From NCBI RefSeq assembly GCF_036013525.1, contig NZ_CP107853.1:7068001-7132000 (forward strand): a DNA stretch of 64,000 bases. The letters are read 5' to 3'. Below the pieces are notes generated by a model that saw only the letters and a list, made by a program, of their open reading frames with translations, was not told where the DNA came from and searched no databases. The position numbers and the translations under genes are program-made. Shown here in pieces: positions 1 to 8,048 of this stretch. How positions within the stretch are numbered: position 1 is the first letter of the stretch; every line of letters starts with the position of its first letter. This DNA is from Nonomuraea sp. NBC_00507. GTDB taxonomy: Bacteria; Actinomycetota; Actinomycetes; Streptosporangiales; Streptosporangiaceae.

Positions 1-1
1 C

Positions 2-454
2 CGCAGAGCCGGGTTCGGGGTCGGGACCGTCTACCGGCATTTCCCGACCAAGGAGGCCCTGTTCGAGGCGGTGCTGCTGGGGCGGATCGAGCGGTTCGTG
101 GCCGACGCCCGCGCGCTGGGCACGGCCGAGGACCCGGGCAAGGCGTTCTTCGGGTGGTTCGCGCAGGTGGTGGAGCTCGCCTCGGCCAACCAGGCGCTGT
201 GCGACATGCTGGACAGCGGCTCCGGGATGGCGTTACGCCCGGGCTCGACGCTCGCGGACGACTTCGCCGGCGCGCTCGGCCGGCTGCTGACCAGGGCGCA
301 GCAGGCCGGCGCGGTGCGGCCCGACCTGGTGACGGAGGACGTGCAGGACCTGTTGCGAGGGTGCCTGGCGGCGGAGCGGCGAGCCCGGGCCAGGGGCGGA
401 GCCGTGCGGCTCGCGGAGGTCATCTGCGACGGGATGCGCGTCAGGCCAGGGTGA
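2..454 (+). CDS. TetR-family transcriptional regulator, 5' end outside window
   Basis: Partial gene. The open frame enters at base 2 already inside a helix-turn-helix: GVGTVYRHFPTKEALFEAV is the classic recognition helix and following segment of TetR regulators. The remaining residues form the all-helical ligand-binding domain, about 150 codons in all, ending in TGA at 452-454. TetR proteins are usually dimeric repressors that release DNA on binding a small ligand. The N-terminal arm and first HTH helix lie before the window, so the start cannot be given. The last 14 bases overlap the 3' end of the convergent RNB nuclease gene. The target is unknown. Confidence 0.85.
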   Translation, partial: RRAGFGVGTVYRHFPTKEALFEAVLLGRIERFVADARALGTAEDPGKAFFGWFAQVVELASANQALCDMLDSGSGMALRPGSTLADDFAGALGRLLTRAQQAGAVRPDLVTEDVQDLLRGCLAAERRARARGGAVRLAEVICDGMRVRPG

Positions 455-1853
455 AGCGGACCTCGCGGGTTGCCGGGTCCGCTTGCGCCAGGCGTACCGT
501 GACCTGCTCGCCGAGCGGGAGGGCCCCGTCGCAGCGGGCGATCACCGCGGGGTCGGTGAGCTGCACCTGCCCGCCGCCGCGCCGCTCGTCCACGTCGATC
601 ACCACCGCCTCAAACGCCTGCCCGAGCCGGTCCCGCAGCAGGAACGCCTCCACCAGGTCCACGCACGCCCGGTCCATGGCCGCCGCGCGCCGCCCCGAGG
701 ACGACATGACGGCGGGCAGGCTCGCCAGCCCCGCCCGCACGTCGGACGGCACCGGCTCGCCCGCGGCGACCGCCAGGCACACCTCGGTCGCGTACCGGTC
801 GACCAGGCGCCGCAGCGGGGCCGTGACGTGCGCGTACGGAGCCGCCACCGCGGCGTGCCCGGCCTCCTTCGGCGGCGCCCCGTCGAAGGCCTCGTAACCG
901 GAGCCGCGCAGCAGCACTCTCGACTCGTGCAGAAACGCCGCCTGCTGCGGGTCGCGCGGATCCAGGTCGTGCACCACCGCGCCGTAACCGGCGCCGTCAG
1001 GCCACGGCACGCCCAGCGCCCCCGCCACCCTGCGGACCTTGGCCAGGTCGTCGGGACGCGGCGGCGGCAGCACCCGCAGGATGCCGATCTCGGCGTCGAG
1101 CATCATGGCGGCCGCGGCCATGCCGGTCAGCAGCGAGATCTGCGCGTTCCACGCCTCGGCCGGCAACGGCAGCCGGAACTCCAGCCGGTAGCCGCCGTCG
1201 GCGGGGACCACCTCCTGCTGGGGCGTGGGCAGGGTGACGCCGCCGCGCTCGCGCTCCAGGGCCAGCCGGAGCCGGCCGATCTCGGCCAGCAGCCCCAGGA
1301 CGCCGTCGGCGGTGCCGGTGTCGACGGCCGCCTGCACGTAGGCGTAGTCGAGGCGCTCGCGGCTGCGGACGAGGGCACGCTGCACGTCCGCGCCCACCGT
1401 GCGGCCGTCGGCGTCGAGGTCGATCCGCCACACCGCGGCCGGCCGCGGCGCGCCTGGCAACAGGCTGGCCGCGCCCTCCGACAGCACGCGGGGGTGCAGC
1501 GGCACCTTGCCCGCCGGCAGGTAGACGGTCTCGCCCCGGGAACGGGCCTCGGTGTCGATGATCCCGCCGGGCTGCACGAAGGCGCCGACGTCGGCGATGG
1601 CGTACCAGACGCGGTAGCCGGCGCGCAGCCGTTCCAGGTGCACGGCCTGGTCGAGGTCCATCGAGCCGGGTGGGTCGATGGTGACGAACGGCACGTCGGT
1701 GAGGTCCTTGCCGGTCGGTCGAGGCACCTCCGCCACCCATTCGGCCTCGTCGAGCACGGCCCGCGGGAAGGCGCCCGGCAGCGCGAGCTCGCGGCTGATC
1801 CGCTCGAAGCCGTCTTCCAGCTTGACCGGGATCTCTTCAGGAACCTGAATCAT
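441..1853 (-). CDS. RNB-domain exoribonuclease (RNase II/R-like), 470 aa
   Basis: Seen: an RNB catalytic block near residues 60-75 (FVTIDPPGSMDLDQAVHL), where the acidic residues that bind Mg2+ in RNase II sit, and a downstream RNB core with RSRERLDYAYVQ. Family knowledge: RNB enzymes degrade RNA 3' to 5' in the cytoplasm. The protein is shorter than E. coli RNase II or RNase R and has no clear N-terminal cold-shock domains, as in a compact actinobacterial subgroup. The fourth acidic position of the usual D-x5-D-x-D-D motif reads Q. I chose the ATG at 1853 because a GGGGGG purine run lies 8-13 bases upstream; an in-frame TTG at 1868 would swallow that run. Substrate unknown. Confidence 0.85.
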   Translation of the reverse strand: MIQVPEEIPVKLEDGFERISRELALPGAFPRAVLDEAEWVAEVPRPTGKDLTDVPFVTIDPPGSMDLDQAVHLERLRAGYRVWYAIADVGAFVQPGGIIDTEARSRGETVYLPAGKVPLHPRVLSEGAASLLPGAPRPAAVWRIDLDADGRTVGADVQRALVRSRERLDYAYVQAAVDTGTADGVLGLLAEIGRLRLALERERGGVTLPTPQQEVVPADGGYRLEFRLPLPAEAWNAQISLLTGMAAAAMMLDAEIGILRVLPPPRPDDLAKVRRVAGALGVPWPDGAGYGAVVHDLDPRDPQQAAFLHESRVLLRGSGYEAFDGAPPKEAGHAAVAAPYAHVTAPLRRLVDRYATEVCLAVAAGEPVPSDVRAGLASLPAVMSSSGRRAAAMDRACVDLVEAFLLRDRLGQAFEAVVIDVDERRGGGQVQLTDPAVIARCDGALPLGEQVTVRLAQADPATREVRFTLA

Positions 1854-1895
1854 CGACACGCCCCCCAACCTACCGGGGTGCGCGGGCGGCGCCGA

Positions 1896-2213
1896 TCAAG
1901 CGAGGTGGCCGTCGAGCCCGGTGATCCGCAGCAGCCGCCGCATGGCCGGCGGGACGCCCGCGATGCACAGCGGCGTGTGCTGGCGCCGGGCGTGGTCGTG
2001 GACGGAGACGAGCACGCTGAGCCCGGCCGCGTCGATGAAGGACAGGCGGCTGACGTCGATGACCACCGCGGCGTGCTGGGCGCGGCCGGCCTCCCGTAGC
2101 AGGGCGAGCAGGTGACCCCTGAGCAGCTCGGTGGTGGCGATGTCGAGCTCGCCGGACACGGCGACCGTCACGGTGCCGTTGCGGCGGCTGGTGGTCAGCT
2201 GTAGTGGATCCAA
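1896..2213 (-). CDS. STAS-domain protein (anti-sigma factor antagonist-like), 105 aa
   Basis: The whole protein is one STAS domain: N-terminal beta strands with VTVAVSGELDIATTELL, then VVIDVSRLSFIDAAGLSVLV. In SpoIIAA/RsbV-type antagonists this second block carries the serine phosphorylated by a partner anti-sigma kinase (D-S-S/T/A-G); here it reads D-A-A-G, so the usual phospho-acceptor is missing. It may act as a non-phosphorylatable antagonist or a scaffold; this is inference. No anti-sigma kinase lies nearby. The start is a TTG at 2213 with a GGAG seven bases upstream; an in-frame TGA lies just before it. It precedes the RNB gene on the same strand with a gap of about 40 bases. Confidence 0.8.
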   Translation of the reverse strand: MDPLQLTTSRRNGTVTVAVSGELDIATTELLRGHLLALLREAGRAQHAAVVIDVSRLSFIDAAGLSVLVSVHDHARRQHTPLCIAGVPPAMRRLLRITGLDGHLA

Positions 2214-2584
2214 GTCCGGCTCCGCGCTCTGTCAGGGCCGGGAACACTCCTGTCGCTGTGCGCGGACCCGCCCTTGTCGTCGACACCAGATGCGATGCGC
2301 AGGTCACTCAACGCGACTGCGTGCTTCCGGAATGGAGTTTACCTGCCTGCTCGCGAACGTCGAGAGGCTGCGATGGTTTCGGGTAGACAGGAGAATTCCC
2401 CGGGAAAGCAATTTCGAATACCCGGTGGGAAAAACATCCCCCTCAGCCGTCGGCCGGTCCGGCCGACTGATCCCGAGCAGGGCGGGCGGCTCATGGAAGA
2501 GGGGCCCGTGGGGGAGTCGTGCTGCGCCTGCGCCCGACGTGGCGGCGCATGCGCTGCCGCGTGAGGTGGGGCGGACGAGGCGGG
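2214..2584. other. Intergenic region without a recognised gene
   Basis: About 370 bases between the TTG of the STAS gene and the stop of the siderophore-interacting gene. Open frames here have no domain and are not supported by codon use. The middle part (about 2390-2450) is more AT-rich than its surroundings. On the minus strand it carries GGGTAT at 2423-2418, which resembles a stress-sigma -10, but I found no matching -35 at the expected distance. It probably holds the STAS-gene promoter; nothing firmer can be said. Confidence 0.4.
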
Positions 2585-3478
2585 TCAGGCGTTGACCTCG
2601 GCGCGGCCGTGCCGCCAGTAGCCCATGAACGCCACCGCGCGCCGGTCCATGCCGCGCTCGGCCACCAGATGCCGGCGCAGGTTTTTGATCACCGCCGCCT
2701 CGCCGGCCAGCCACGCGTACAGGGAGTCGGCCGCCTCCTCCTCCGGCACCTCCCACAGTTCCTCGGCGTCGACGTCCACGTCGTCGAAGGATTCGGGCTG
2801 GGGCAGCGCCGGCAGCAGCCGCTCGGCCGCGGCCCGCACGGCGGGGACGAGCAGGCCGCCGCGCTCGGCGTCGTTCCTGGCCAGCCACGAGACCGTCACC
2901 GAGCAGGCGGTCTCGACCGGCAGGAAGTCGTCCTCGCACGGAACCTCCATGAGAGCCTCGCCCTGGACGCCGGCCGGCAGGCGTTCGAGGACGGAGCAGA
3001 TCGCGGGCACGGCGGTCTCGTCGCCGGCGATGAGCACGGTCTTGCTGCCGGCCGGCGGGCGGAACTCCAGGCCGCCGTGCCATCCGTCGTAGCGGGCGTC
3101 GGGGCCCATGAGGACGGCCGTGTCGCCGGGCCGCACCTGCTCCGTCCAGCGGGCCACCGGGCCGTCGCCGCCGGGGTGCATGACCACGTCGACGTCGACC
3201 TCGCCGGCCTCCCGGCGCACCTGCCTGGCGGTGTAGGTGCGCATCGGGTTGCGCTTGTCGTCGTCGAGCCCCCGCCACCGCGTGAACCAGTCGGGGCCGG
3301 CCGGCAGGTGGGCCAGGCCGTGCTCCGGAACCGGCAGGATGAGCTTGATGCGCTGGTCGAACCCGTTGTCGGCGAAGTGATGGAGATCGGCTCCGGTGAA
3401 CGTCACCCGCAGGAACGACGGGCTGAGCCGCTGCAGCCGCTCGACCTGGACGTGGAACATGTGAAAGGGCTCGCTCAT
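2585..3478 (-). CDS. Siderophore-interacting protein (ferric-siderophore reductase), 297 aa
   Basis: A ViuB/SIP-family cytoplasmic flavoprotein that uses NAD(P)H to reduce ferric siderophores and release iron. Seen: an N-terminal FAD-binding barrel with RTYTAR at residues 80-85, AGDETAVPAI at 151-160 opening the SIP nucleotide-binding part, an acidic stretch near 225-245, and the C-terminal WLAGEAAVIKNLRRHL and FMGYWRHGRAE blocks typical of the family. Length is normal. The start is the ATG at 3478. An IdeR/DtxR box lies 21 bases upstream, so the gene should be repressed when iron is plentiful. No siderophore transporter or biosynthesis gene is adjacent; it stands alone. Confidence 0.93.
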   Translation of the reverse strand: MSEPFHMFHVQVERLQRLSPSFLRVTFTGADLHHFADNGFDQRIKLILPVPEHGLAHLPAGPDWFTRWRGLDDDKRNPMRTYTARQVRREAGEVDVDVVMHPGGDGPVARWTEQVRPGDTAVLMGPDARYDGWHGGLEFRPPAGSKTVLIAGDETAVPAICSVLERLPAGVQGEALMEVPCEDDFLPVETACSVTVSWLARNDAERGGLLVPAVRAAAERLLPALPQPESFDDVDVDAEELWEVPEEEAADSLYAWLAGEAAVIKNLRRHLVAERGMDRRAVAFMGYWRHGRAEVNA

Positions 3479-3498
3479 CCCCGGCCTCTCGATCGATA

Positions 3499-3517
3499 TT
3501 AGGTGAGCCTAACCTAA
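3499..3517. promoter_or_regulatory. IdeR/DtxR iron box
   Basis: TTAGGTGAGCCTAACCTAA is a 19-bp interrupted palindrome. It matches the DtxR/IdeR consensus TTAGGTTAGSCTAACCTAA at all but one base. It lies directly upstream of the siderophore-interacting gene and overlaps a possible minus-strand -10 (TAATAT, 3501-3496), the right place for an iron-loaded repressor to block transcription. Confidence 0.92.
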
Positions 3518-3627
3518 ACGATCGCGGCCGGGATGGCCAATGCCGCCGGGCCGCCCGGGAAAAGCGCACGTCAGGGGTGGTTCGCACAGTGGGCGCCGCA
3601 GGACTGTGATGAAAGTTTCACGCCTCG

Positions 3628-3656
3628 TTGACAGCGGGAAAGCGCTTACCTATGTT
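3628..3656 (+). promoter_or_regulatory. Sigma70-type promoter with LacI-like operator in the spacer
   Basis: A perfect -35 TTGACA (3628-3633), a 17-base spacer and -10 TATGTT (3651-3656) lie upstream of the pectate lyase gene. The spacer contains GGAAAGCGCTTACC (3637-3650), centred on the palindrome AAGCGCTT. A central CG in an AGCGCT core is typical of LacI-family operators. A repressor bound here would cover the space between the two hexamers, suggesting sugar-responsive repression of the lyase. Confidence 0.75.
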
Positions 3657-3665
3657 GTGGCGTGT

Positions 3666-3700
3666 TCGCTCACACGTATGGCAGCCACATATGTGAACGA
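3666..3700. repeat. Imperfect inverted repeat in the pectate lyase leader
   Basis: TCGCTCACA (3666-3674) and TGTGAACGA (3692-3700) are inverted copies matching at 8 of 9 positions. The right arm overlaps the perfect 10-bp palindrome CACATATGTG (3686-3695). It lies between the promoter and the start codon, so it could be a second operator or an mRNA leader hairpin. Confidence 0.45.
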
Positions 3701-3768
3701 TGCTCACCTGGGGGGCCACCATCTCGCAGGCCGGCTCGGCCTGCACGGGCCAGCAAGGAGCTTGTATC

Positions 3769-5208
3769 GTGCGACACAGAATCAGCGGCAGGACAGCCGC
3801 GGTCATCGCGGGCGCCATCGCCCTCGCCGGCACCACCGTGGCCGGCATCGTGGCGGCCTCCTCCGCGGCGGCGGCGCCAGCGCCCGGGACGTACACCGTG
3901 GTGAACAACGGCAGTGGCCTGTGCCTCACCGTGCCGGGGGCCACCACGTCCGACGGCGTCCAGCTCACCCAGACCGGCTGCGGCGGCTCCGGTCAGACCT
4001 GGAACCTGGCCGCGAGCGGGAGCGGCTACACGCTCAAGGCCGCCCACAGCGGCAAGTGCGCCGGCGTGCGGGACGCCAGCACGTCCGCGGGCAAGGCCGT
4101 GCAGCAGGAGAGCTGCACCGGCGCGTCGTCCCAGACGTGGACGCTGCCCGAATCGGGCAGCACCGTCCGGGTCGTCAACGCCAACGGCGGCAAATGCCTC
4201 AACATCAAGGACAACTCGACCGCGTCCGGCGCCCTGGTGCAGCAGAACTCCTGCGACTCGGTCGCGACCAAGCAGTGGCGGCTCGTCCCCGCCGGCGGCG
4301 GCGACCCCACCCCGACCGTGACGCCGACGACACCGCCTCCCGGCCCCGGGAACCCGACCGGACTGGTCGGCTGGGCCACCCAGGGCGGCGGCACCACCGG
4401 CGGCGGCGGCGCCTCGCCCGTCACGGTCACCTCGGCCTCGGCTCTGACCAGCGCCCTGTCGGCCAGCGGCGCGTCGGTGATCCGGGTGTCCGGCACGATC
4501 TCCTGCTCCGGCATGCTGCGCGTGGCGTCCAACAAGACCGTGCTGGGCAACTCCGGCGCGACCATCGCGGGCTGCGGGTTCAACATCTCCGAGGCGTCCA
4601 ACGTGATCGTCCGCAACCTGACCTTCCGTGACTGGAACGACGACGCCATCAACATCCAGTACGCCACCCGCGTCTGGGTCGACCACAACTCCTTCAGCAA
4701 CGGCTACGACGGCGCCGTGGACGTCAAGCGGGCCAGCGACTACGTCACGATCTCGTGGAACAAGGTCTCCAGCCACAGCAAGACCATGCTGCTCGGCCAC
4801 GACGACGGCAACAGCGCCGAGGACCGCGGGCACCTGCGCGTGACGTACCACCACAACTGGTTCGACGGCACCAACAGCCGCCACCCGCGCGTGCGCTACG
4901 GCAACCCCGTGCACGTCTACAACAATTACTACGGCAACATCGGCGACTACGGCGTGGCCTCCACCCAGGAAGCCGGCGTGCTGGTCGAGGGCAACTACTT
5001 CGAGAACACCGACGACCCCTTCCACCGTGGCGAGGGCGACTCCGACCCGGGCAACCTGGTCGCGCGCAACAACCACTTCGTCAACTCCGGCGCCGGCGAC
5101 CAGGGCGGCAGCGTCGGCTCCATCCCCTACTCCTACACGCTCGACACCCCGGCCAACGTCAAGTCCATCGTGACCGGGGGCGCGGGCGCGGGCCGCATCT
5201 CCGTCTGA
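3769..5208 (+). CDS. Secreted pectate lyase (PL1) with N-terminal ricin-type CBM13, 479 aa
   Basis: An extracellular enzyme that cleaves polygalacturonate by beta-elimination. Seen: a signal peptide in residues 1-40 (twin Arg early, hydrophobic core, AAAAPAPG end); a ricin-B lectin/CBM13 domain about 42-165 with repeated GKC and QQxSC motifs; a Pro/Thr/Gly linker; then a PL1 beta-helix with WVDHNSF and the R-x-P-x-x-R signature (Arg371, Pro373, Arg376) that carries the catalytic arginine. The GTG at 3769 is chosen because CAAGGAG ends 8 bases upstream; an earlier in-frame ATG at 3700 would place residues before the signal peptide. It is controlled by the promoter/operator at 3628-3656 and followed by a strong terminator, so it is monocistronic. 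Confidence 0.92.
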   Translation: MRHRISGRTAAVIAGAIALAGTTVAGIVAASSAAAAPAPGTYTVVNNGSGLCLTVPGATTSDGVQLTQTGCGGSGQTWNLAASGSGYTLKAAHSGKCAGVRDASTSAGKAVQQESCTGASSQTWTLPESGSTVRVVNANGGKCLNIKDNSTASGALVQQNSCDSVATKQWRLVPAGGGDPTPTVTPTTPPPGPGNPTGLVGWATQGGGTTGGGGASPVTVTSASALTSALSASGASVIRVSGTISCSGMLRVASNKTVLGNSGATIAGCGFNISEASNVIVRNLTFRDWNDDAINIQYATRVWVDHNSFSNGYDGAVDVKRASDYVTISWNKVSSHSKTMLLGHDDGNSAEDRGHLRVTYHHNWFDGTNSRHPRVRYGNPVHVYNNYYGNIGDYGVASTQEAGVLVEGNYFENTDDPFHRGEGDSDPGNLVARNNHFVNSGAGDQGGSVGSIPYSYTLDTPANVKSIVTGGAGAGRISV

Positions 5209-5220
5209 CGCCTCCCGCAC

Positions 5221-5251
5221 GGCCCCTCCGGCTCCCGCCCCCGGAGGGGCC
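5221..5251 (+). terminator. Hairpin terminator after pectate lyase
   Basis: GGCCCCTCCGG (5221-5231) and CCGGAGGGGCC (5241-5251) form a perfect 11-bp stem with a 9-base loop, 12 bases after the lyase stop. No T-tract follows, as is common for actinobacterial terminators. Confidence 0.85.
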
Positions 5252-5293
5252 TCCCCGCGCCCGGTGACCATGAGCGCTTCAGGTAGCGTCTCC

Positions 5294-5320
5294 ACTCAGG
5301 TCACGAACCCCCGCCTGAGT
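5294..5320 (+). promoter_or_regulatory. Leader hairpin or operator before the alpha-galactosidase SD
   Basis: ACTCAGG (5294-5300) and CCTGAGT (5314-5320) are perfect inverted 7-mers, 13 bases apart. The right arm touches the AAGGAG ribosome site at 5321-5326, so in RNA it could hold a hairpin next to the SD. A TAGCGT -10-like hexamer (5284-5289) lies just upstream, so as DNA it would overlap the transcription start and could be an operator. Confidence 0.4.
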
Positions 5321-5334
5321 AAGGAGCCCGAACT

Positions 5335-7431
5335 TTGTCCCCCGTCATCCTCTCCGCCGCGGGCACGGCCCTGCTGCTCCTCACCGACGGCCAGGGCCTG
5401 CCGCGAGTGCGCCACTTCGGTGCGGACCTTGGCCCCGTCGCCGGGCCCGAGCTGCTTCCCGCGCTGACCTCATCGGCTCCCGCGCTGCCGCTGCTGCCCG
5501 CCCAGGGCGACGGCTGGTACGGCAGGGCGGGCTTGTCGGGCACCAGGACCGGCGAGCACTGGGCGGTGCGGTGGACCCTCGACCGGATCGACGCGCAGGC
5601 CACCCCCGGCGCCGGTGGCACGGTGACCGTCGCCGCCTCCGATGAGCGGGCGGGGCTGGCGCTGGTGAGCGAGCTGGCCATGGACGCGGGCGGCCTGGTG
5701 ACGCTGCGGCACACGGTGACCAACACCGCCGCCACGCCGTACCGGCTGGCGGGGCTGACCTGTGCGCTGCCGGTGCCCGCGCGGGCCGGCGAGCTGCTGG
5801 ACTTCACCGGCCGCTGGGCGCTGGAGAAGGTGCCGCAGCGCAGGGCGTTCGGGCATGGGGTGTGGAGCAGGGAGAACCGGCGGGGCCGCACCGGGCACGA
5901 CGCCGCCGGGCTGCTCGTGGCCGGGACCGAGGGGTTCGGCTTCGGCGGCGGCGAGGTGTGGGCGGTGCACGCCGGCTGGAGCGGCAACCACGTGCACTAC
6001 GCCGAGCGCTTCCACGAGGGGGTCGCTCTGCTGGCCGCGGGCGAGCTGCTCGAGCCCGGCGAGATCACCCTGGCCCAGGGGGAGAGCTACCGCACGCCGC
6101 CGGTGTACTTCACCTGGTCCGGGAGCGGCCTGGACGAGGCGAGCGCCCGGCTGCACGAGCACCTGCGGGCCGCCCACCCGCTGCCGGTCCGGCCCGTCAC
6201 GCTCAACAACTGGGAGGCCACCTACTTCGACCACGGCCTCGACCGGCTGCTGGAGCTGGCCGAGAAGGCCGCGGCGGCCGGGATCGAGCGGTTCGTGCTC
6301 GACGACGGCTGGTTCCGGCACCGCCGCCACGACCGCGCCGGGCTCGGCGACTGGTACGTCGACGAGGGGGTCTGGCCCGACGGGCTGCACCCGCTGGCCG
6401 ACCACGTGCGCAAGCTCGGCATGCAGTTCGGGCTCTGGTTCGAGCCGGAGATGATCAACGAGGACTCCGACCTGGCCCGCGCCCACCCCGACTGGATCCT
6501 CGGCCGGCCGGAGCGGATGCCGCCGCCGTATCGCCACCAGCAGACGCTCGACCTGGCCCGGCCGGAGGCCTACGACTACCTGCTGGAGCGGCTCGACACC
6601 CTGGTCGGCGAATACGCGCTCGACTACATCAAGTGGGACCACAACCGCGACATCGCCGAGCCCGTCCACGACGGCGTGGCCGGCGTGCACGCCCAGACGG
6701 AGGCGACCTACCGGCTGCTGGACGAGCTGCGCCGCCGCCACCCCGGCCTGGAGATCGAGTCGTGCTCGTCCGGCGGCGCCCGCGTCGACTACGGCATCCT
6801 CGCCCGCACCGACCGGGTGTGGACCTCCGACAGCAACGACGCCCTGGACCGGCAGGCCATCCAGCGCTGGACCGGGCTGCTCGTGCCGCCGGAGCGGATG
6901 GGCGCCCACGTCGGCGCGCCGCACGACCACGTCACCGGCCGGTCGCTGCCGCTGGCCTTCCGCGCCGGGACCGCGTTGTTCGGGCACATGGGCGTGGAGT
7001 GGGACCTGACCTCGGCGAGCGAGACCGACCTGGAGGAACTGGCCACGTGGATCGCCCTGCACAAGCGGCTGCGGCCGGTGCTGCACGCCGGGCGGGTGGT
7101 CCGGGCCGACCACCCCGACCCGTCGTCGCTGCTGCACGGCGTGGTGCTGCCCGAGCGCGGCGTGTATTGCTATGTGCAGGTGACCTCCCGGGTGGAGTCC
7201 GCGCCCGCGCCGCTGCGGCTGCCGGGCCTCGACCCCGCCGCCCTGTACGAGGTGCGCGTGGCGGGGCCCGTCCCGCAGGGCGCGGCGATGCCGCCGTGGG
7301 CCGCGATGCCGGAGTGGGCCGCGGCGCCGGTGCGGCTGCCCGGCGCCGCGCTGGCCGAGCTTGGGCTGCCGGCGCCGGGGCTGCGCCCGACGTCGGTGCT
7401 GGTCATCGAGGTGGAGCGGATCGCGGGCTAG
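5335..7431 (+). CDS. Alpha-galactosidase, GH36, 698 aa
   Basis: A retaining alpha-galactosidase that removes terminal alpha-galactose from raffinose-type sugars or galacto-polysaccharide side chains. Seen: an N-terminal beta-sandwich (1-290), then a TIM barrel with NNWEATYFD, LDDGWF, WFEPEMIN, the nucleophile motif YIKWDHNRD (Asp435) and the acid/base region WTSDSNDALDRQ (Asp499), and a C-terminal beta domain. About 700 residues is normal for GH36. No signal peptide, so it is probably intracellular and acts on imported oligosaccharides. The start is TTG at 5335 with AAGGAG upstream. Its TAG stop shares the CTAG at 7428-7431 with the convergent XpaC-like gene. Confidence 0.93.
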   Translation: MSPVILSAAGTALLLLTDGQGLPRVRHFGADLGPVAGPELLPALTSSAPALPLLPAQGDGWYGRAGLSGTRTGEHWAVRWTLDRIDAQATPGAGGTVTVAASDERAGLALVSELAMDAGGLVTLRHTVTNTAATPYRLAGLTCALPVPARAGELLDFTGRWALEKVPQRRAFGHGVWSRENRRGRTGHDAAGLLVAGTEGFGFGGGEVWAVHAGWSGNHVHYAERFHEGVALLAAGELLEPGEITLAQGESYRTPPVYFTWSGSGLDEASARLHEHLRAAHPLPVRPVTLNNWEATYFDHGLDRLLELAEKAAAAGIERFVLDDGWFRHRRHDRAGLGDWYVDEGVWPDGLHPLADHVRKLGMQFGLWFEPEMINEDSDLARAHPDWILGRPERMPPPYRHQQTLDLARPEAYDYLLERLDTLVGEYALDYIKWDHNRDIAEPVHDGVAGVHAQTEATYRLLDELRRRHPGLEIESCSSGGARVDYGILARTDRVWTSDSNDALDRQAIQRWTGLLVPPERMGAHVGAPHDHVTGRSLPLAFRAGTALFGHMGVEWDLTSASETDLEELATWIALHKRLRPVLHAGRVVRADHPDPSSLLHGVVLPERGVYCYVQVTSRVESAPAPLRLPGLDPAALYEVRVAGPVPQGAAMPPWAAMPEWAAAPVRLPGAALAELGLPAPGLRPTSVLVIEVERIAG

Positions 7432-8048
7432 TCCAGGTCCAGCCCGGAGCCGCCGAACCTGTCGCGCAGGAAGCGGCCCTGATCGCGCAGCGCCTGCTCG
7501 TCGCCCCGATGGATCGCCTCGGCGACCTTGCGCATCTGGGCGTCGAGCAGCGCCACCTGGGCCAGCAGCTCCTCGTGCGCGCTGCGCTCGCGGTCGGCCC
7601 GCTGGGTGAGGGCGTAGCGGCGCGGCAGGTTCGCGTACGCCTCCAGGCTGGCGGGCAGATAGCTGCGGATCGTCTGCGACACCACGTGCAGCTGGTCGGG
7701 GGAGGCGGTCAGCTGCTCGGCCCGGCCCAGCACGTCGTCGATGACCTCGCCCAGCGTCAGCACCGCCCGGTTCACGTCGGCAGGGAAGCGTCCCTCGATC
7801 CGCCGCAGCAGCGCGCGCAGGTCCTCGCGCAGCGCCCGCGTCTCGACCTCGGCGTGCGAGATCGTCAGCTTGACGCGGTCGGGCGGGGCCAGCAGCGCGC
7901 CGACCCCGTACAACGCGACCACGACCACCGGCCAGTACGCTCCGGCCAGCCCCAGGAAGTGGGCCAGCAGGCCGAGCAGCGCCAGGCACGAGCCGGCGAT
8001 GTTCCTGTTCGAGCCCAGATACCGCAGCACCCGGTCACTGATAGCCAC
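7428..8048 (-). CDS. XpaC-like membrane protein, last gene of the TelA operon, 206 aa
   Basis: Seen: two closely spaced hydrophobic helices (about residues 16-33 and 38-53) and a long, charged, helical cytoplasmic tail. This resembles the XpaC family (named for 5-bromo-4-chloroindolyl phosphate hydrolysis), whose biochemical role is unknown. In Bacillus subtilis xpaC sits next to the TelA-family gene yaaN, and here it lies in the same operon as a TelA-family gene, which supports the assignment. The GTG start at 8048 overlaps the end of the upstream VWA gene by 14 bases, indicating translational coupling. Family similarity is judged by architecture and context, so the name is tentative. Confidence 0.7.
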   Translation of the reverse strand: MAISDRVLRYLGSNRNIAGSCLALLGLLAHFLGLAGAYWPVVVVALYGVGALLAPPDRVKLTISHAEVETRALREDLRALLRRIEGRFPADVNRAVLTLGEVIDDVLGRAEQLTASPDQLHVVSQTIRSYLPASLEAYANLPRRYALTQRADRERSAHEELLAQVALLDAQMRKVAEAIHRGDEQALRDQGRFLRDRFGGSGLDLD

